DNA from: Marinomonas ostreistagni | Lineage (GTDB): Bacteria; Pseudomonadota; Gammaproteobacteria; Pseudomonadales; Marinomonadaceae | DNA length: 64,000 bases | Reading direction: 5' to 3' | Assembly (NCBI RefSeq): GCF_016888445.1 | Contig: NZ_JAFEKF010000001.1 | Location: forward strand, 1,110,141 to 1,174,140 | Part shown: positions 1-9,514 of the stretch, one piece after another | How positions within the stretch are numbered: position 1 is the stretch's first letter | Layout: each line of letters begins with the position of its first letter | Position numbers and translations under genes: made by a program | Notes under the pieces: model-generated | The model's input: only the letters and a program-made list of their open reading frames with translations | Told to the model about the DNA's origin: nothing | Database searches by the model: none

Positions 1-867
1 ATCTTTACCGCTGGCCGGTACTTTTTCATTGCCAATAATCAAAAAACGCGTGGTGTTCTCAGGGTGGTCTTCAATGTTCGCTGATACAACCGTCAGGTCG
101 TACAACTCACTAGCGATCTCACCCGCAATGGCTGCCACGGCTTTACCATTTTTACCCGCTTCAGAAGCAAGACGTGCACCTTCAGCATTTGAGCTTACCG
201 CGATGCGCTCTGCATGTGGCCAGTAGCGATCCAGCCAGGCACGACATTGGGCTAGTGATTGCTGATGTGAATAGATGTGAGTGACATCGTCCGCATTAAT
301 ATTCGGCGCCACGAGCAAATTGTGGTGAATGCGAACTTCTACCTCACCACAGATTTTTAAGCGCGAGCCACGAAATGTATCCAAGGTATGATTCACCACA
401 CCTTCGGTAGAGTTTTCAACCGGCACCACACCATAGTTTGCAGCACCAGACTCCACCTCACGAAACACCTCATCGATCGCCGCCATCGGCGCACTGATAA
501 TGGATTTACCAAAGTGCTTCAACGCTGCCTGCTGAGTAAAAGTGCCCTCAGGCCCTAAGAAAGCAATACGCATAGGACGCTCAAGCGCTAAGCAAGAAGA
601 CATCACTTGACGGAAAATCTTCGCCATCTCTTCGTGACCTAAAGGCCCTTTATTACGCTCCATGACGCGACGCAACACCTGAGCTTCACGTTCAGGTCGA
701 TAAAAAACAACATCCTGATCCCCTTGCTCAGCAAGTTTCACTTCCGCTACTTTTTGCGCACAAGCGGCGCGCTCATTTATCAAATCCTGGATTTGGGCAT
801 CAATAGCATCGATGCGATCACGTAGCAGTGGCAACGTCATCGGAATGGTTTCGTTTTTTGTCGTCAT
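1..867 (-). CDS. pheA: Bifunctional chorismate mutase/prephenate dehydratase (P-protein), C-terminus cut by window edge
   Basis: This enzyme converts chorismate to prephenate and then to phenylpyruvate in cytoplasmic phenylalanine synthesis. The 289 visible residues were read by translating the minus strand from the ATG at 867. An AroQ-type chorismate mutase domain covers about residues 12-95 (LRDRIDAID, then FYRPEREAQVLRRV). The prephenate dehydratase domain starts near residue 100 (IAFLGPEGTFTQQAA) and includes GVVPVENSTEGVVNHTLD and the ENTTRFLIIG stretch. The C-terminal ACT regulatory domain that would bind Phe lies beyond the left edge. A GGA ribosome site sits about 10 nt before the ATG, and only 23 bp separate it from the serC stop, so the two genes are probably co-transcribed. 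The order gyrA-serC-pheA matches pseudomonads. Confidence 0.95.
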   Translation of the reverse strand, partial: MTTKNETIPMTLPLLRDRIDAIDAQIQDLINERAACAQKVAEVKLAEQGDQDVVFYRPEREAQVLRRVMERNKGPLGHEEMAKIFRQVMSSCLALERPMRIAFLGPEGTFTQQAALKHFGKSIISAPMAAIDEVFREVESGAANYGVVPVENSTEGVVNHTLDTFRGSRLKICGEVEVRIHHNLLVAPNINADDVTHIYSHQQSLAQCRAWLDRYWPHAERIAVSSNAEGARLASEAGKNGKAVAAIAGEIASELYDLTVVSANIEDHPENTTRFLIIGNEKVPASGKD

Positions 868-890
868 AGAGCGTGTGTCCTAATTACAAA

Positions 891-1973
891 TTAACCGTAG
901 CGTTTCTCAAATGCCTGCATGAAGTCTACCAGCGCTTGCACGCCTGCTTTTGGCATAGCATTGTAGATACTGGCACGCATTCCGCCTACTGAACGGTGTC
1001 CAGCAAGGGTACGCAACCCGGCTTTTTCTGACTCTTTAAGGAAAAGGGATTCAAGTGACTCATCTGCCAAAATAAATGGCACATTCATACGCGAACGGTA
1101 GCGCGAGTCAATTGGGTTAGAATAAAAATCGCTAGCATCGATGGCATCGTACAACAATGCTGCTTTTTCAATATTAATGGCTTCCATCGCCGCCACACCA
1201 CCTTGCGCTTCTAGCCACTCAAATACTAAGTCAGCCAGATAAATAGCAAATGTCGGCGGCGTGTTCACCATGGAATCTTGCTCAGCCAAGTTAGCGTAAG
1301 ACCAAACGCTTGGCAGGTTTGCATTATCGCTGCGCGCCAATAAATCCTTACGGATGATATTCACCACGACACCAGCAGGGCCGATATTTTTCTGCGCTCC
1401 AGCGTAGATCATGCCGTACTTTGACACATCCAGAGGACGCGACAGAATAGTCGACGACAGATCAGCAATAATAGGTAAATTTGTCTCAGGCAAGTCTGCA
1501 AACTCCACCCCACCAATGGTTTCATTAGGCGTCAAGTGAAGGTAAGCTGCACGTTCATCCAGCTCAAGGCTAGCGAAATCAGGCACTGTAGTGTAGCCCT
1601 CTGCCTTAGAAGAACCCGCAACAATAACATCAGCGTACTTACGCGCCTCTTTTATGGCCTTGGTTGACCAAGCGCCAGTGTCTAAGTAGCAGGCGGACGA
1701 AAAACCGTGGGTTAAGTTGGCTGGAATTTGGGCGAATGATGTCGATGCACCACCTTGCGTAAAGACTATTTCGTAGTCATCAGAAATGCCAAGCAGGCTC
1801 GACAGGCGACTCTTTGCGGACGCTAAAATCGAAACAAACTCGTCACTACGGTGACTCATTTCCATGACCGATACGCCTTTACCGTGCCAATCAAGTAGCT
1901 CAGCTTGAGCCTTACTTAACACAGCTTCAGGAAGCGCAGCGGGACCAGAACAAAAATTATAAACTCGGCTCAT
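891..1973 (-). CDS. serC: Phosphoserine aminotransferase
   Basis: SerC is a class-V, PLP-dependent aminotransferase that makes O-phosphoserine from 3-phosphohydroxypyruvate and glutamate. It serves serine synthesis and can also act in pyridoxal phosphate synthesis. The 360 residues are the normal family length. The start MSRVYNFCSGPAALP is typical, and the PLP-binding lysine is K195 within AGAQKNIGPAG. The HRS and TQGGAS elements of the family are visible near residues 41 and 72. The gene lies between gyrA and pheA on the same strand. A terminator hairpin separates it from gyrA, and pheA follows 23 bp downstream, suggesting a serC-pheA transcription unit fed by its own promoter or by readthrough. 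Confidence 0.96.
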   Translation of the reverse strand: MSRVYNFCSGPAALPEAVLSKAQAELLDWHGKGVSVMEMSHRSDEFVSILASAKSRLSSLLGISDDYEIVFTQGGASTSFAQIPANLTHGFSSACYLDTGAWSTKAIKEARKYADVIVAGSSKAEGYTTVPDFASLELDERAAYLHLTPNETIGGVEFADLPETNLPIIADLSSTILSRPLDVSKYGMIYAGAQKNIGPAGVVVNIIRKDLLARSDNANLPSVWSYANLAEQDSMVNTPPTFAIYLADLVFEWLEAQGGVAAMEAINIEKAALLYDAIDASDFYSNPIDSRYRSRMNVPFILADESLESLFLKESEKAGLRTLAGHRSVGGMRASIYNAMPKAGVQALVDFMQAFEKRYG

Positions 1974-2016
1974 CTGCCTTAAACCTCATTTAATGGCGTG
2001 CCGAATGGCACAAAAG

Positions 2017-2039
2017 AAGGCGCACCCTAGGTGCGCCTT
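2017..2039 (-). terminator. gyrA intrinsic terminator between gyrA and serC
   Basis: A perfect 10-bp inverted repeat (AAGGCGCACC and GGTGCGCCTT) has a 3-nt loop and is followed on the minus strand by CTTTTG. It lies 10 bp past the gyrA stop and about 44 bp before serC. It should end or attenuate gyrA transcription. The T-run is short, so some readthrough into serC is plausible. Confidence 0.75.
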
Positions 2040-2048
2040 ATCGGGCTT

Positions 2049-4736
2049 TTACTCTTCTGAGCTTGGGGGAGTGCTCGTCAGTTCGTCGCCTGTTTCAGAT
2101 GTTGCATCATCAGCTAGCTCCTCGTCTGGATCTACCGCTGCATCATCATCCTCTACCACGCGCTCAACACCCACTAATTTCTCATCGTTAGATAAGCGAA
2201 TCAGTGTCACACCTTGGGTATTACGCCCTTGGCATGAGATTTCAGAAACGCGAGTACGCACCAACGTACCCATGTCGGTAATCAAGATCACTTCGTCCGA
2301 CTCTTCAACTTGCGTCGCACCCACTACTGGGCCATTACGCTCGGACACCTGAATACCTTTAACACCTTGACCACCACGACCGTAAACGGGGAATTCATCG
2401 ATCATAGTGCGCTTGCCATAGCCGTTTTCACAAGCCATCAGCACCGCTGTTTCAGTCTCGGCACTTGGCACGATCAGGGACACCACTTTCGCGTCATCCG
2501 CCAACTTAATGCCACGTACACCAGACGCAGTACGGCCCATAGCACGCACATCCGTTTCTTTAAAGCGAATCGTTTTACCCGCACTTGAAACCAGCATAAT
2601 GTCATCATTGCCACTGGTTTGCGCAACACCCACTAGGGCATCCGTCTCATCCAATTTCAGTGCAATCAAGCCGCTTGAACGTGGACGAGCAAAGTGCTCC
2701 ATCGCCGTTTTCTTCACAGTACCGTTCGCTGTCGCCATAAAGATGTAGCTACTAGCCGCTACGTCTTCGCCGTCTTCAACTTCGGTGTCCACATCGCTGT
2801 CTGCATCTGTTTTTTCTGGCGCAGTCAATGGCAACAAGGCGGAGATATGCTCACCCTCAGCCAACGGCAACAAGTTCACAATCGGGCGACCTTTAGAAGC
2901 TCGACTGCCCACTGGAATTTCAAATACGCGCAACCAGTACACTTTACCGAAGTTACTGAACAGCATGACAGTATCGTGACTGCTGGTAACTAACAGGTGG
3001 CTAATGTGGTCTTCATCTTTCATGCCTGACGAAGATTTACCACGACCACCACGGCGCTGCGCTTTGTACTCTTCAAGTGGCTGCGTTTTGGCATAACCAG
3101 TATCCGAGATCGTCACCACCATCGGCGCTTCATCAATCAAATCAGCGATGGTCAAATCTTGCTTAGACGTAAGAATCTCAGTACGACGCGTATCACCAAA
3201 TTGGTCACGAGCATCTTCAAGCTCATCACGAATCACTTGCATCAAACGATCTGGGTTGGCCAATATGTCTAAAAGATCAGCAATCAAATCGATCAATGAT
3301 TTGTATTCGCCCAGCAGCTTCTCGTGCTCAAGCCCCGTTAGACGGTGTAGACGCAAATCTAGAATCGCTTGCGCTTGCTCAGGTGACAAACGGTAAACGC
3401 CTTCATTGAAGCCGTAAGCAGCATCTAAATCGTCTGGACGACATGCATCAGCACCCGCGCGCTCAAGCATCGCCATAACGTTGCCTGGCTCCCAGGTTTC
3501 AGAAATCAACTTCTCTTTGGCTTCTGCTGACGTCGGTGACTGACGAATCAGCTCGATAACACGATCGATATTAGCCAGCGCTACCGCTAAACCTTCTAAT
3601 ACGTGGCCGCGCTCACGCGCTTTGCGTAATTCGTAAATGGTACGACGTGTTACTACTTCACGGCGGTGCTTCACAAAGCACTCTAGCACCTGCTTAAGGT
3701 TCAACAATTCAGGGCGCCCATCAACCAGCGCCACCATGTTGATACCAAACACCGTCTGTAGCTGTGTTTGGGTGAAGATATTATTGACCACTACATCTGG
3801 GTTTTCACCACGACGCAGCTCGATAACGATACGCATACCTTCCTTATCGGATTCGTCACGCAGCTCGCTAATGCCTTCTAACTTCTTCTCTTTAACCAAC
3901 TCAGCGATTTTTTCGATCACTTTGGCTTTGTTAAGCTGGTAAGGGATTTCAGTAAAGATAATCGCTTGGCGATTACCCTTTTCCATATCTTCAATATGAT
4001 GACGGGCACGCATGTAGATGCGGCCACGACCAGTTTTGTAGGCTTCAACTATGCCTGCACGACCATTAATGAAGGCGCCCGTTGGGAAATCTGGCCCTGG
4101 GATGTGCTCCATCAACTCATCAATGGTGACATCAGGATTATCAATGACATTCAGGCAGCCATCGATGACTTCACCCAAGTTATGCGGCGGAATGTTGGTC
4201 GCCATACCGACCGCAATACCCGCTGAGCCATTAACCAATAGCCCTGGAATACGCGTCGGCAGTACTTCTGGCATGTATTCCGTACCGTCGTAGTTAGGTA
4301 CGAAATCCACTGTTTCTTTTTCTAGATCCATCAGCATATGGTGCGAAATACGCGCCATACGAATTTCGGTATAACGCATGGCTGCCGCACTATCACCGTC
4401 GACAGAACCGAAGTTACCCTGGCCGTCTACCAGCGTGTAACGCATCGAGAAAGGCTGCGCCATACGAACAATGGTCTCGTAGACAGCAGAATCACCGTGT
4501 GGGTGATATTTACCGATGACATCACCGACGATACGCGCCGATTTTTTGTAGGGCTTATTCCAATCATTCTTAAGCTCATTCATCGCGTAAAGTACGCGAC
4601 GGTGCACCGGTTTTAGGCCGTCACGCACATCGGGAAGTGCTCGCCCAACGATTACACTCATGGCGTAATCAAGATAAGAACCTTTCAGCTCATTTTCGAT
4701 ACTGACGGGAATAATTTCTTTGGCTAATTCACCCAT
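2049..4736 (-). CDS. gyrA: DNA gyrase subunit A
   Basis: GyrA is the cleavage and rejoining subunit of the type IIA topoisomerase that introduces negative supercoils with GyrB. The 895-residue protein has the winged-helix/tower core with catalytic Y122 ([11 protein letters not shown]) and the GyrA-box QRRGGRGK near residue 560, which is needed for DNA wrapping. A beta-pinwheel C-terminal domain and a very acidic tail (runs of D and E over the last ~35 residues) follow. The quinolone-determining region reads [12 protein letters not shown]83 is the sensitive-type residue, and position 87 is Glu where E. coli has Asp. An AAGGAA ribosome site precedes the ATG. A stem-loop terminator follows the stop. 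Confidence 0.98.
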   Translation of the reverse strand: MGELAKEIIPVSIENELKGSYLDYAMSVIVGRALPDVRDGLKPVHRRVLYAMNELKNDWNKPYKKSARIVGDVIGKYHPHGDSAVYETIVRMAQPFSMRYTLVDGQGNFGSVDGDSAAAMRYTEIRMARISHHMLMDLEKETVDFVPNYDGTEYMPEVLPTRIPGLLVNGSAGIAVGMATNIPPHNLGEVIDGCLNVIDNPDVTIDELMEHIPGPDFPTGAFINGRAGIVEAYKTGRGRIYMRARHHIEDMEKGNRQAIIFTEIPYQLNKAKVIEKIAELVKEKKLEGISELRDESDKEGMRIVIELRRGENPDVVVNNIFTQTQLQTVFGINMVALVDGRPELLNLKQVLECFVKHRREVVTRRTIYELRKARERGHVLEGLAVALANIDRVIELIRQSPTSAEAKEKLISETWEPGNVMAMLERAGADACRPDDLDAAYGFNEGVYRLSPEQAQAILDLRLHRLTGLEHEKLLGEYKSLIDLIADLLDILANPDRLMQVIRDELEDARDQFGDTRRTEILTSKQDLTIADLIDEAPMVVTISDTGYAKTQPLEEYKAQRRGGRGKSSSGMKDEDHISHLLVTSSHDTVMLFSNFGKVYWLRVFEIPVGSRASKGRPIVNLLPLAEGEHISALLPLTAPEKTDADSDVDTEVEDGEDVAASSYIFMATANGTVKKTAMEHFARPRSSGLIALKLDETDALVGVAQTSGNDDIMLVSSAGKTIRFKETDVRAMGRTASGVRGIKLADDAKVVSLIVPSAETETAVLMACENGYGKRTMIDEFPVYGRGGQGVKGIQVSERNGPVVGATQVEESDEVILITDMGTLVRTRVSEISCQGRNTQGVTLIRLSNDEKLVGVERVVEDDDAAVDPDEELADDATSETGDELTSTPPSSEE

Positions 4737-4823
4737 AGATACTACCGTTCCTTATGTTTGGAGTAGATCAAGCATGCAATCACTGCTTAACAAGCGCTTT
4801 GACCCACTTTTTGTAAGCGCGGC

Positions 4824-4829
4824 ATTATA
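4824..4829 (-). promoter_or_regulatory. Candidate -10 of the gyrA promoter
   Basis: A consensus TATAAT lies on the minus strand about 90 bp upstream of the gyrA ATG. No good -35 hexamer is visible at 16-18 bp, as is common for supercoiling-controlled gyrA promoters. The start site is not established. Confidence 0.4.
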
Positions 4830-4999
4830 ACACAAGCATTTCATTAACACCCATCATCAATGGTGCTTTTATTTACTTATCAGGCAAACCCTCAGATGCG
4901 TGTCAGATAAAACGCCCTAATTCAGCAAAAAATGCAGAATCACACGCAGGCAAGCATCACAATATAAGAAAAATCCGTAACTTAGGACAATACATTAGT

Positions 5000-5027
5000 T
5001 TGTTGCCTGCCCTAGAATCGCTATAAT
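5000..5027 (+). promoter_or_regulatory. Candidate sigma-70 promoter for ubiG-yciK
   Basis: TTGTTG (5000-5005) and a perfect TATAAT (5022-5027) are separated by 16 bp, and lie 87 bp upstream of the ubiG ATG. Confidence 0.5.
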
Positions 5028-5113
5028 GCGGTAATCCAAACAGGCAAATCGCTCGAATAATCAGTGTAAGCAGAGATTTTTCGCCTGTAGCCACGCAAGA
5101 ATAGGAACGAGAG

Positions 5114-5836
5114 ATGACCTCAGAGCAAAACAAAACCACCAACGTAGACTTGGATGAAGTTGCTAAATTCGAAGCCCTAGCAAGCCGCTGGTGGGACAAA
5201 AACAGCGAATTTAAGCCTTTGCATGACATCAACCCTCTACGTGCCAACTACATCAATGAGCGTGCCAACCTAAACGGCAAAAAAGCCATCGACGTTGGCT
5301 GTGGCGGTGGCATTTTGTCCGAAGCTTTAGCGCAAATGGGCGCCACAGTGAAAGGCATTGATATGGGCGAAGCGCCACTTGCTGTCGCCAAGCTTCACCT
5401 TGAAGAAAGCGGTCTTGAGATCGACTACGAGCGCATCACAGCCGAAGAAATTGCTGAGCGCGAAACTGAGCAATACGACGTGGTTACCTGCCTAGAAATG
5501 CTGGAGCACGTCCCCGACCCAGCCTCAGTGATTCAAGCCTGCATGAAGCTTTGCAAGCCTGGCGGCCACGTATTTTTCTCAACCATTAACCGCAACCCTA
5601 AAGCTTACCTATTTGCCATTGTGGGGGCGGAATATGTACTAAAAATGTTACCTAAAGGCACGCATGATTACGCCAAATTCATCCAACCCGCCGAGCTAAG
5701 TCAATTTGCTCGTAAAGCAGGCCTTGATGTCACCCATATGACTGGATTGACCTACAATCCACTGACAAAAGTATACAAGCTGAACGATAAAGATGTATCT
5801 GTAAACTACATGATGCACACCCAAAAACCGAACTAA
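5114..5836 (+). CDS. ubiG: Ubiquinone biosynthesis O-methyltransferase UbiG
   Basis: UbiG is a SAM-dependent methyltransferase that carries out both O-methylations in ubiquinone synthesis at the inner face of the cytoplasmic membrane. The 240-residue length is normal. The family's [10 protein letters not shown] signature is at residues 19-28. SAM-binding motif I ([15 protein letters not shown]) is at about residues 58-72, and [11 protein letters not shown] follows further on. The C-terminal half has the [19 protein letters not shown] element shared by UbiG proteins. The yciK-like gene follows after about 15 bp with a strong ribosome site, so the two form an operon. The phosphatase gene mupP, which sits between these two in pseudomonads, is absent here. 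Confidence 0.96.
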   Translation: MTSEQNKTTNVDLDEVAKFEALASRWWDKNSEFKPLHDINPLRANYINERANLNGKKAIDVGCGGGILSEALAQMGATVKGIDMGEAPLAVAKLHLEESGLEIDYERITAEEIAERETEQYDVVTCLEMLEHVPDPASVIQACMKLCKPGGHVFFSTINRNPKAYLFAIVGAEYVLKMLPKGTHDYAKFIQPAELSQFARKAGLDVTHMTGLTYNPLTKVYKLNDKDVSVNYMMHTQKPN

Positions 5837-5851
5837 GCTCAGGAGGCTGTG

Positions 5852-6598
5852 ATGCTAGACTATCAAGCAGCAAACGACTTATTACAGGATAAAGTGATAC
5901 TGGTAACGGGTGCTGGTGACGGCATTGGTAAAGAAGCGGCCTTACAATATGCCGCTCATGGTGCCACCGTTATCTTACTTGGGCGCACCACCAAAAAGCT
6001 TGAGCAGGTTTACGACCAAATCGATGCCCAAGGGTACCCTCAAGCCGCCATCGTTCCTCTGAATCTAGACACTGCAGCCGAACATGACTACATCGAGCTC
6101 GCCAATACCATCGAGAGTGAATTTGGACGCTTAGACGGTATTTTACACAACGCCAGTTTGCTCGGAGCACGCACCCCTCTTGCCAACTTCGAGCCAAGCA
6201 CGTTTGAGCAGGTGATGCGCGTCAACGTCAACGCACCGTTTTTATTAAACCAAGCATTGATGCCACTGCTACAAAAAGCACCACACGCCTCTATCGTCTT
6301 TACCAGCTCAAGTGTCGGCCGCAAAGCCAAAGCCTACTGGGGCGCCTATGCAGTATCTAAGTTTGCTACCGAAGCCATGATGCAGTTGCTTGCTGATGAA
6401 ATGGAAAATATCTCCAACATTCGTGTCAACGCTATCAACCCCGGTGCGACTCGAACCAGCATGCGCGCCTTTGCTTATCCAGCCGAAGACCCAAATACCC
6501 TTAAAACACCGGCTGACATCATGCCGCTCTATTTATATCTAATGGGCGACGACAGCCTAGAAGTTAATGGTCAATCCATCGACGCCCAACCCAAATAG
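5852..6598 (+). CDS. yciK: YciK-family short-chain dehydrogenase/oxidoreductase
   Basis: This is a classical SDR with a Rossmann fold. The NAD(P)-binding TGAGDGIG is at residues 19-26, and the catalytic Tyr/Lys pair is Y166 and K170 (GAYAVSKFA) preceded by the SSS stretch near 152. It closely follows E. coli YciK through the ends (NPGATRTSMRAFAYPAEDP and DIMPLYLYLMGDD). Its physiological substrate is not known. I chose the ATG at 5852 (248 aa) over the GTG at 5849 because AGGAGG at 5841-5846 is 5 nt from the ATG but only 2 nt from the GTG. It is co-transcribed with ubiG. Confidence 0.9.
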   Translation: MLDYQAANDLLQDKVILVTGAGDGIGKEAALQYAAHGATVILLGRTTKKLEQVYDQIDAQGYPQAAIVPLNLDTAAEHDYIELANTIESEFGRLDGILHNASLLGARTPLANFEPSTFEQVMRVNVNAPFLLNQALMPLLQKAPHASIVFTSSSVGRKAKAYWGAYAVSKFATEAMMQLLADEMENISNIRVNAINPGATRTSMRAFAYPAEDPNTLKTPADIMPLYLYLMGDDSLEVNGQSIDAQPK

Positions 6599-6640
6599 TA
6601 GCGATTGGTTATTTTTTGTGCACCAAGCTTGCACTCTTAC

Positions 6641-6666
6641 ATGGCATCAGGTTAGCCTGATGCCAT
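6641..6666 (+). promoter_or_regulatory. Perfect hairpin that includes the start codon of the M16 protease
   Basis: An 11-bp perfect inverted repeat (ATGGCATCAGG, loop TTAG, CCTGATGCCAT) places the first two bases of the protease ATG (6665) in its right arm. No T-run follows, so it is a poor intrinsic terminator. It would hide the start codon in the mRNA. Confidence 0.55.
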
Positions 6667-9514
6667 GACTTTATTTATTAGCCGACTCAGCCCCCTTCTC
6701 GTCTCGCTAGCCATCATCGCTAGCGTAGTTTTAGTGAGTTTTTCAGCCGTAGCCAAATCTATGCAAACCATTCATGGTAAAAGCCTTAGCGACTCTAATG
6801 AGTACGCCACCCTAACACTCGACAACGGCCTAACAGTCATTTTAGTGTCCGATCCAAATGCTGAGCGCTCCGCCGCCTCGTTAGCTGTTGGCGCGGGCAA
6901 TTATCAGGACCCTAACGAACACGCAGGCATTGCCCACCTACTAGAACACATGCTGTTTTTAGGCACCGAAAAATACCCTGAAGCCGACGCTTATCAAGCC
7001 TTCATCCGCGCCAAAGGTGGCTCACACAACGCCTACACCAGTGCACAGCTAACCAATTACTACTTTGACATATTGCCTGATCACTACAGTGAGGCGTTGG
7101 ATCGCTTTGCGCAATTTTTCATCTCACCGACACTCGATGCTCAGTACATTGAACGTGAAATTCACGCCGTCGACGCGGAGTATCGTGCAAAACTCAACGA
7201 TGAAAATCGCCGTAGTCATGAGTCGTTAAAGCAACTATACAATCCCAAACACCCTGCCAGCCGCTTTACCGTGGGCAATCTAGACACGCTAGGCAATCTA
7301 GAGACCAGCGAGCTTAGAAAAAGCCTCAAGGAGTTTTATCAGGCACATTACACGCCTGATAACATGGTGCTGACACTGGTCGCAAAACAGCCGCTTGAGT
7401 TACTTGAAGGCTACGCCCGACAATATTTTGATGGCATCACCAACCACCACGTAGCGAGCTCATCCGCAGCACTCCCGACACTGGTGACGCAGCCTAAGAC
7501 CATCCAATTTTTTAAGACCAACACCGAAAAGAACGTCGTAAAACTGCTCTTCCCCATCGATAGCCAAACCCAAAACTACGCCAGTCAGCCGACGCGCTAT
7601 TTGTCGTACGTACTTGGTGACGAATCACAAAATTCCGTGTTTGCTGATCTTAAACGTAATGGCTGGGCGCAATCTTTACATGTCAGCCTGAAGCAAGACG
7701 ATGGCCAGCAAGCCATGTTTGCTATAACGCTAAGCCTTACCGAAGCCGGCGTAACACAACGCGACCAAGTCATCGCTAGACTTTTCAAGGCCATTAACAA
7801 TCTACGCCAAGCAGATATTTCCAGCGACTACTTAGACGAAATTCAAACCCTAAGCGCGCTCAATTTTGAGCACCGCGACTACGTTGCCCCAATGCGCTTA
7901 GCACAAGTTTTATCGAGCCGAGCCTTAGACGTCAGCGCCACTGAACTGCTTAACAGTTTTCATATCACTCAGCACGCCCCTGACGCAGCCATTGAAAGAC
8001 TGTTACAGCAGCTCGATCCGGATCAAGTCATTGTCCAATGGCAAAGCGATCGCCTATTTCCAGATAACTGGGCACAAAACGAAAGTAAATGGCGCACCGA
8101 GCCACTTTATAATGGCCAGTATCGCCAGTCTCTTCTCACCAAGGACTGGCCCTACCGCCAACTCACTGAGCCGCTTTCTGATCGATATGGACTCCCTGAC
8201 AGCAATCCCTTTATACCTAAAGATTTAAGCTTGTTAGGCCAAACCGATGCACAACCGCAACGTTTGACCGAGCAATCTGGTTTTGACTTCTGGTACCGAG
8301 CTAATGGCCAATACCAAAACCCCAACGGCATGATTTTTGGCTATTTTGGTTTTCTTGAAGATCCCAGCCGCCGCGACTGCCTAACCTTACAACTGTGGGC
8401 ACGACTGTTTAGCGATGCCACCAGTGAAAGTACCTATCAACCGTTTATGGCCGGACTGGGTTACCAACTTTACCCCCATCGCAACGGTCTGACACTTCGT
8501 ACCAATGGCTACAGTGACAAACAGGCCGAATTCTTTGAGCAGATGATTGAAAAACTCATGGCATTTCGCGCCACACCTGAGCGTTTAGAACTGGCGCGCG
8601 AAGAAGTTGCCAAAGGCCTAAGAAATCTGGATTCGCAACCCCCCTACGCGCTAGCGCGTCATTACTTCAGCCAAGTGGCCGTTAAGGGCAACTCAAGTAT
8701 AGAGCTCATGCAACAGCAGTTGGCCGACATCAGTCTAGAAGAGATTAACCAGTTTATTGAGCGCCAGCTACAAACGTTCCACTTCACTGGCTACATGACA
8801 GGTAACTTCACCGCAACACAAGCGCAACAGCTGTCACAAACCATGCAGACAAACCTAGCACCTAAACTTGGGGAACACGCCTATCAATACGTCCAGCTAA
8901 ATGAGTTTGAGCCCTCTAAGCGTTATATTTTCCCATTCGAGACCAGCAGCTCCGACAGTACAGTGCTGTACAATTTAATTGCCGCAGACACCAACGATGC
9001 CAGCTACCAAGAGCGTGCATACGTACGTATTTTAAGCCAACTTCTCAGTGCGCGTTTCTATCATGAATTTCGCACCGAAAAGCAGTATGGCTACATCGTG
9101 GCGGTCACCAATCAGACCATTGAAAAAACGCCAGCCATTGGTTTTTTGGTGCAATCACCCAAAATCAGCACACAGAAACTGGTCAACGAAATTGAACGCT
9201 TCATTGATGAGCAAGAATGGGGCGACAACATTTCCCAACAAGACTTTGATCAAGCAAGAGAGGCATTGCTGGCAGCGTTCAAAAAACCTCCCACTAGCCT
9301 CAAAGAAGAAGCCCTACGTGAATGGCCTCACATTGTCGAACCAGAACATCAATTTGACGATCGTGACAACTGGATTGCTGCTCTAGAAGGGCTAGATCGT
9401 GAGGCGTTTTTGGCTTACGTAAATGAAAAAGTCGAGCAAGACCAAGCCGCTCGACTTCTTATCACCAACAAATGGCAGGATTTAGATATTTGGCAATCGG
9501 TGGCGATTCAATAA
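6665..9514 (+). CDS. ptrA: Periplasmic M16A zinc protease, pitrilysin/insulinase type
   Basis: This 949-residue protein is a protease III-like metallopeptidase that degrades small polypeptides in the periplasm. A signal peptide covers about residues 1-30 (positive charge, LLVSLAIIASVVLVSFSAVA, cleavage after AVA). The inverted zinc motif HLLEH is H91-H95 with catalytic E94, and the third ligand is E172 in EIHAVDAEYRAKL, exactly 77 residues on as in the family. Four M16 half-domains are expected at this length; the last contains the RTEKQYGYIVAV stretch. The ATG at 6665 is the first start after an in-frame TAG at 6653, and later starts would break the signal peptide. No Shine-Dalgarno is evident, because the start lies in a hairpin stem. 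The stop abuts the next convergent gene. Confidence 0.93.
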   Translation: MTLFISRLSPLLVSLAIIASVVLVSFSAVAKSMQTIHGKSLSDSNEYATLTLDNGLTVILVSDPNAERSAASLAVGAGNYQDPNEHAGIAHLLEHMLFLGTEKYPEADAYQAFIRAKGGSHNAYTSAQLTNYYFDILPDHYSEALDRFAQFFISPTLDAQYIEREIHAVDAEYRAKLNDENRRSHESLKQLYNPKHPASRFTVGNLDTLGNLETSELRKSLKEFYQAHYTPDNMVLTLVAKQPLELLEGYARQYFDGITNHHVASSSAALPTLVTQPKTIQFFKTNTEKNVVKLLFPIDSQTQNYASQPTRYLSYVLGDESQNSVFADLKRNGWAQSLHVSLKQDDGQQAMFAITLSLTEAGVTQRDQVIARLFKAINNLRQADISSDYLDEIQTLSALNFEHRDYVAPMRLAQVLSSRALDVSATELLNSFHITQHAPDAAIERLLQQLDPDQVIVQWQSDRLFPDNWAQNESKWRTEPLYNGQYRQSLLTKDWPYRQLTEPLSDRYGLPDSNPFIPKDLSLLGQTDAQPQRLTEQSGFDFWYRANGQYQNPNGMIFGYFGFLEDPSRRDCLTLQLWARLFSDATSESTYQPFMAGLGYQLYPHRNGLTLRTNGYSDKQAEFFEQMIEKLMAFRATPERLELAREEVAKGLRNLDSQPPYALARHYFSQVAVKGNSSIELMQQQLADISLEEINQFIERQLQTFHFTGYMTGNFTATQAQQLSQTMQTNLAPKLGEHAYQYVQLNEFEPSKRYIFPFETSSSDSTVLYNLIAADTNDASYQERAYVRILSQLLSARFYHEFRTEKQYGYIVAVTNQTIEKTPAIGFLVQSPKISTQKLVNEIERFIDEQEWGDNISQQDFDQAREALLAAFKKPPTSLKEEALREWPHIVEPEHQFDDRDNWIAALEGLDREAFLAYVNEKVEQDQAARLLITNKWQDLDIWQSVAIQ

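Larger units (their letters stand above)
4737..5113. promoter_or_regulatory. Divergent gyrA/ubiG intergenic region
   Basis: This is 377 bp without a convincing gene. It carries a TATAAT at 4824-4829 reading toward gyrA (minus strand), with no clear -35. It also carries TATAAT at 5022-5027 reading toward ubiG. A minus-strand open frame that crosses the ubiG start has no ribosome site or recognisable product and is treated as a shadow. I saw no riboswitch or repeat here. Confidence 0.6.

Noticed and set aside
1993..2352. 119-aa Ser/Thr-rich plus-strand frame
   Set aside because: It is antisense to the acidic tail of gyrA, whose repetitive codons produce such frames.
4957..5247. 96-aa minus-strand frame antisense to ubiG
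   Set aside because: No ribosome site or recognisable product. It is a shadow of ubiG and its leader.
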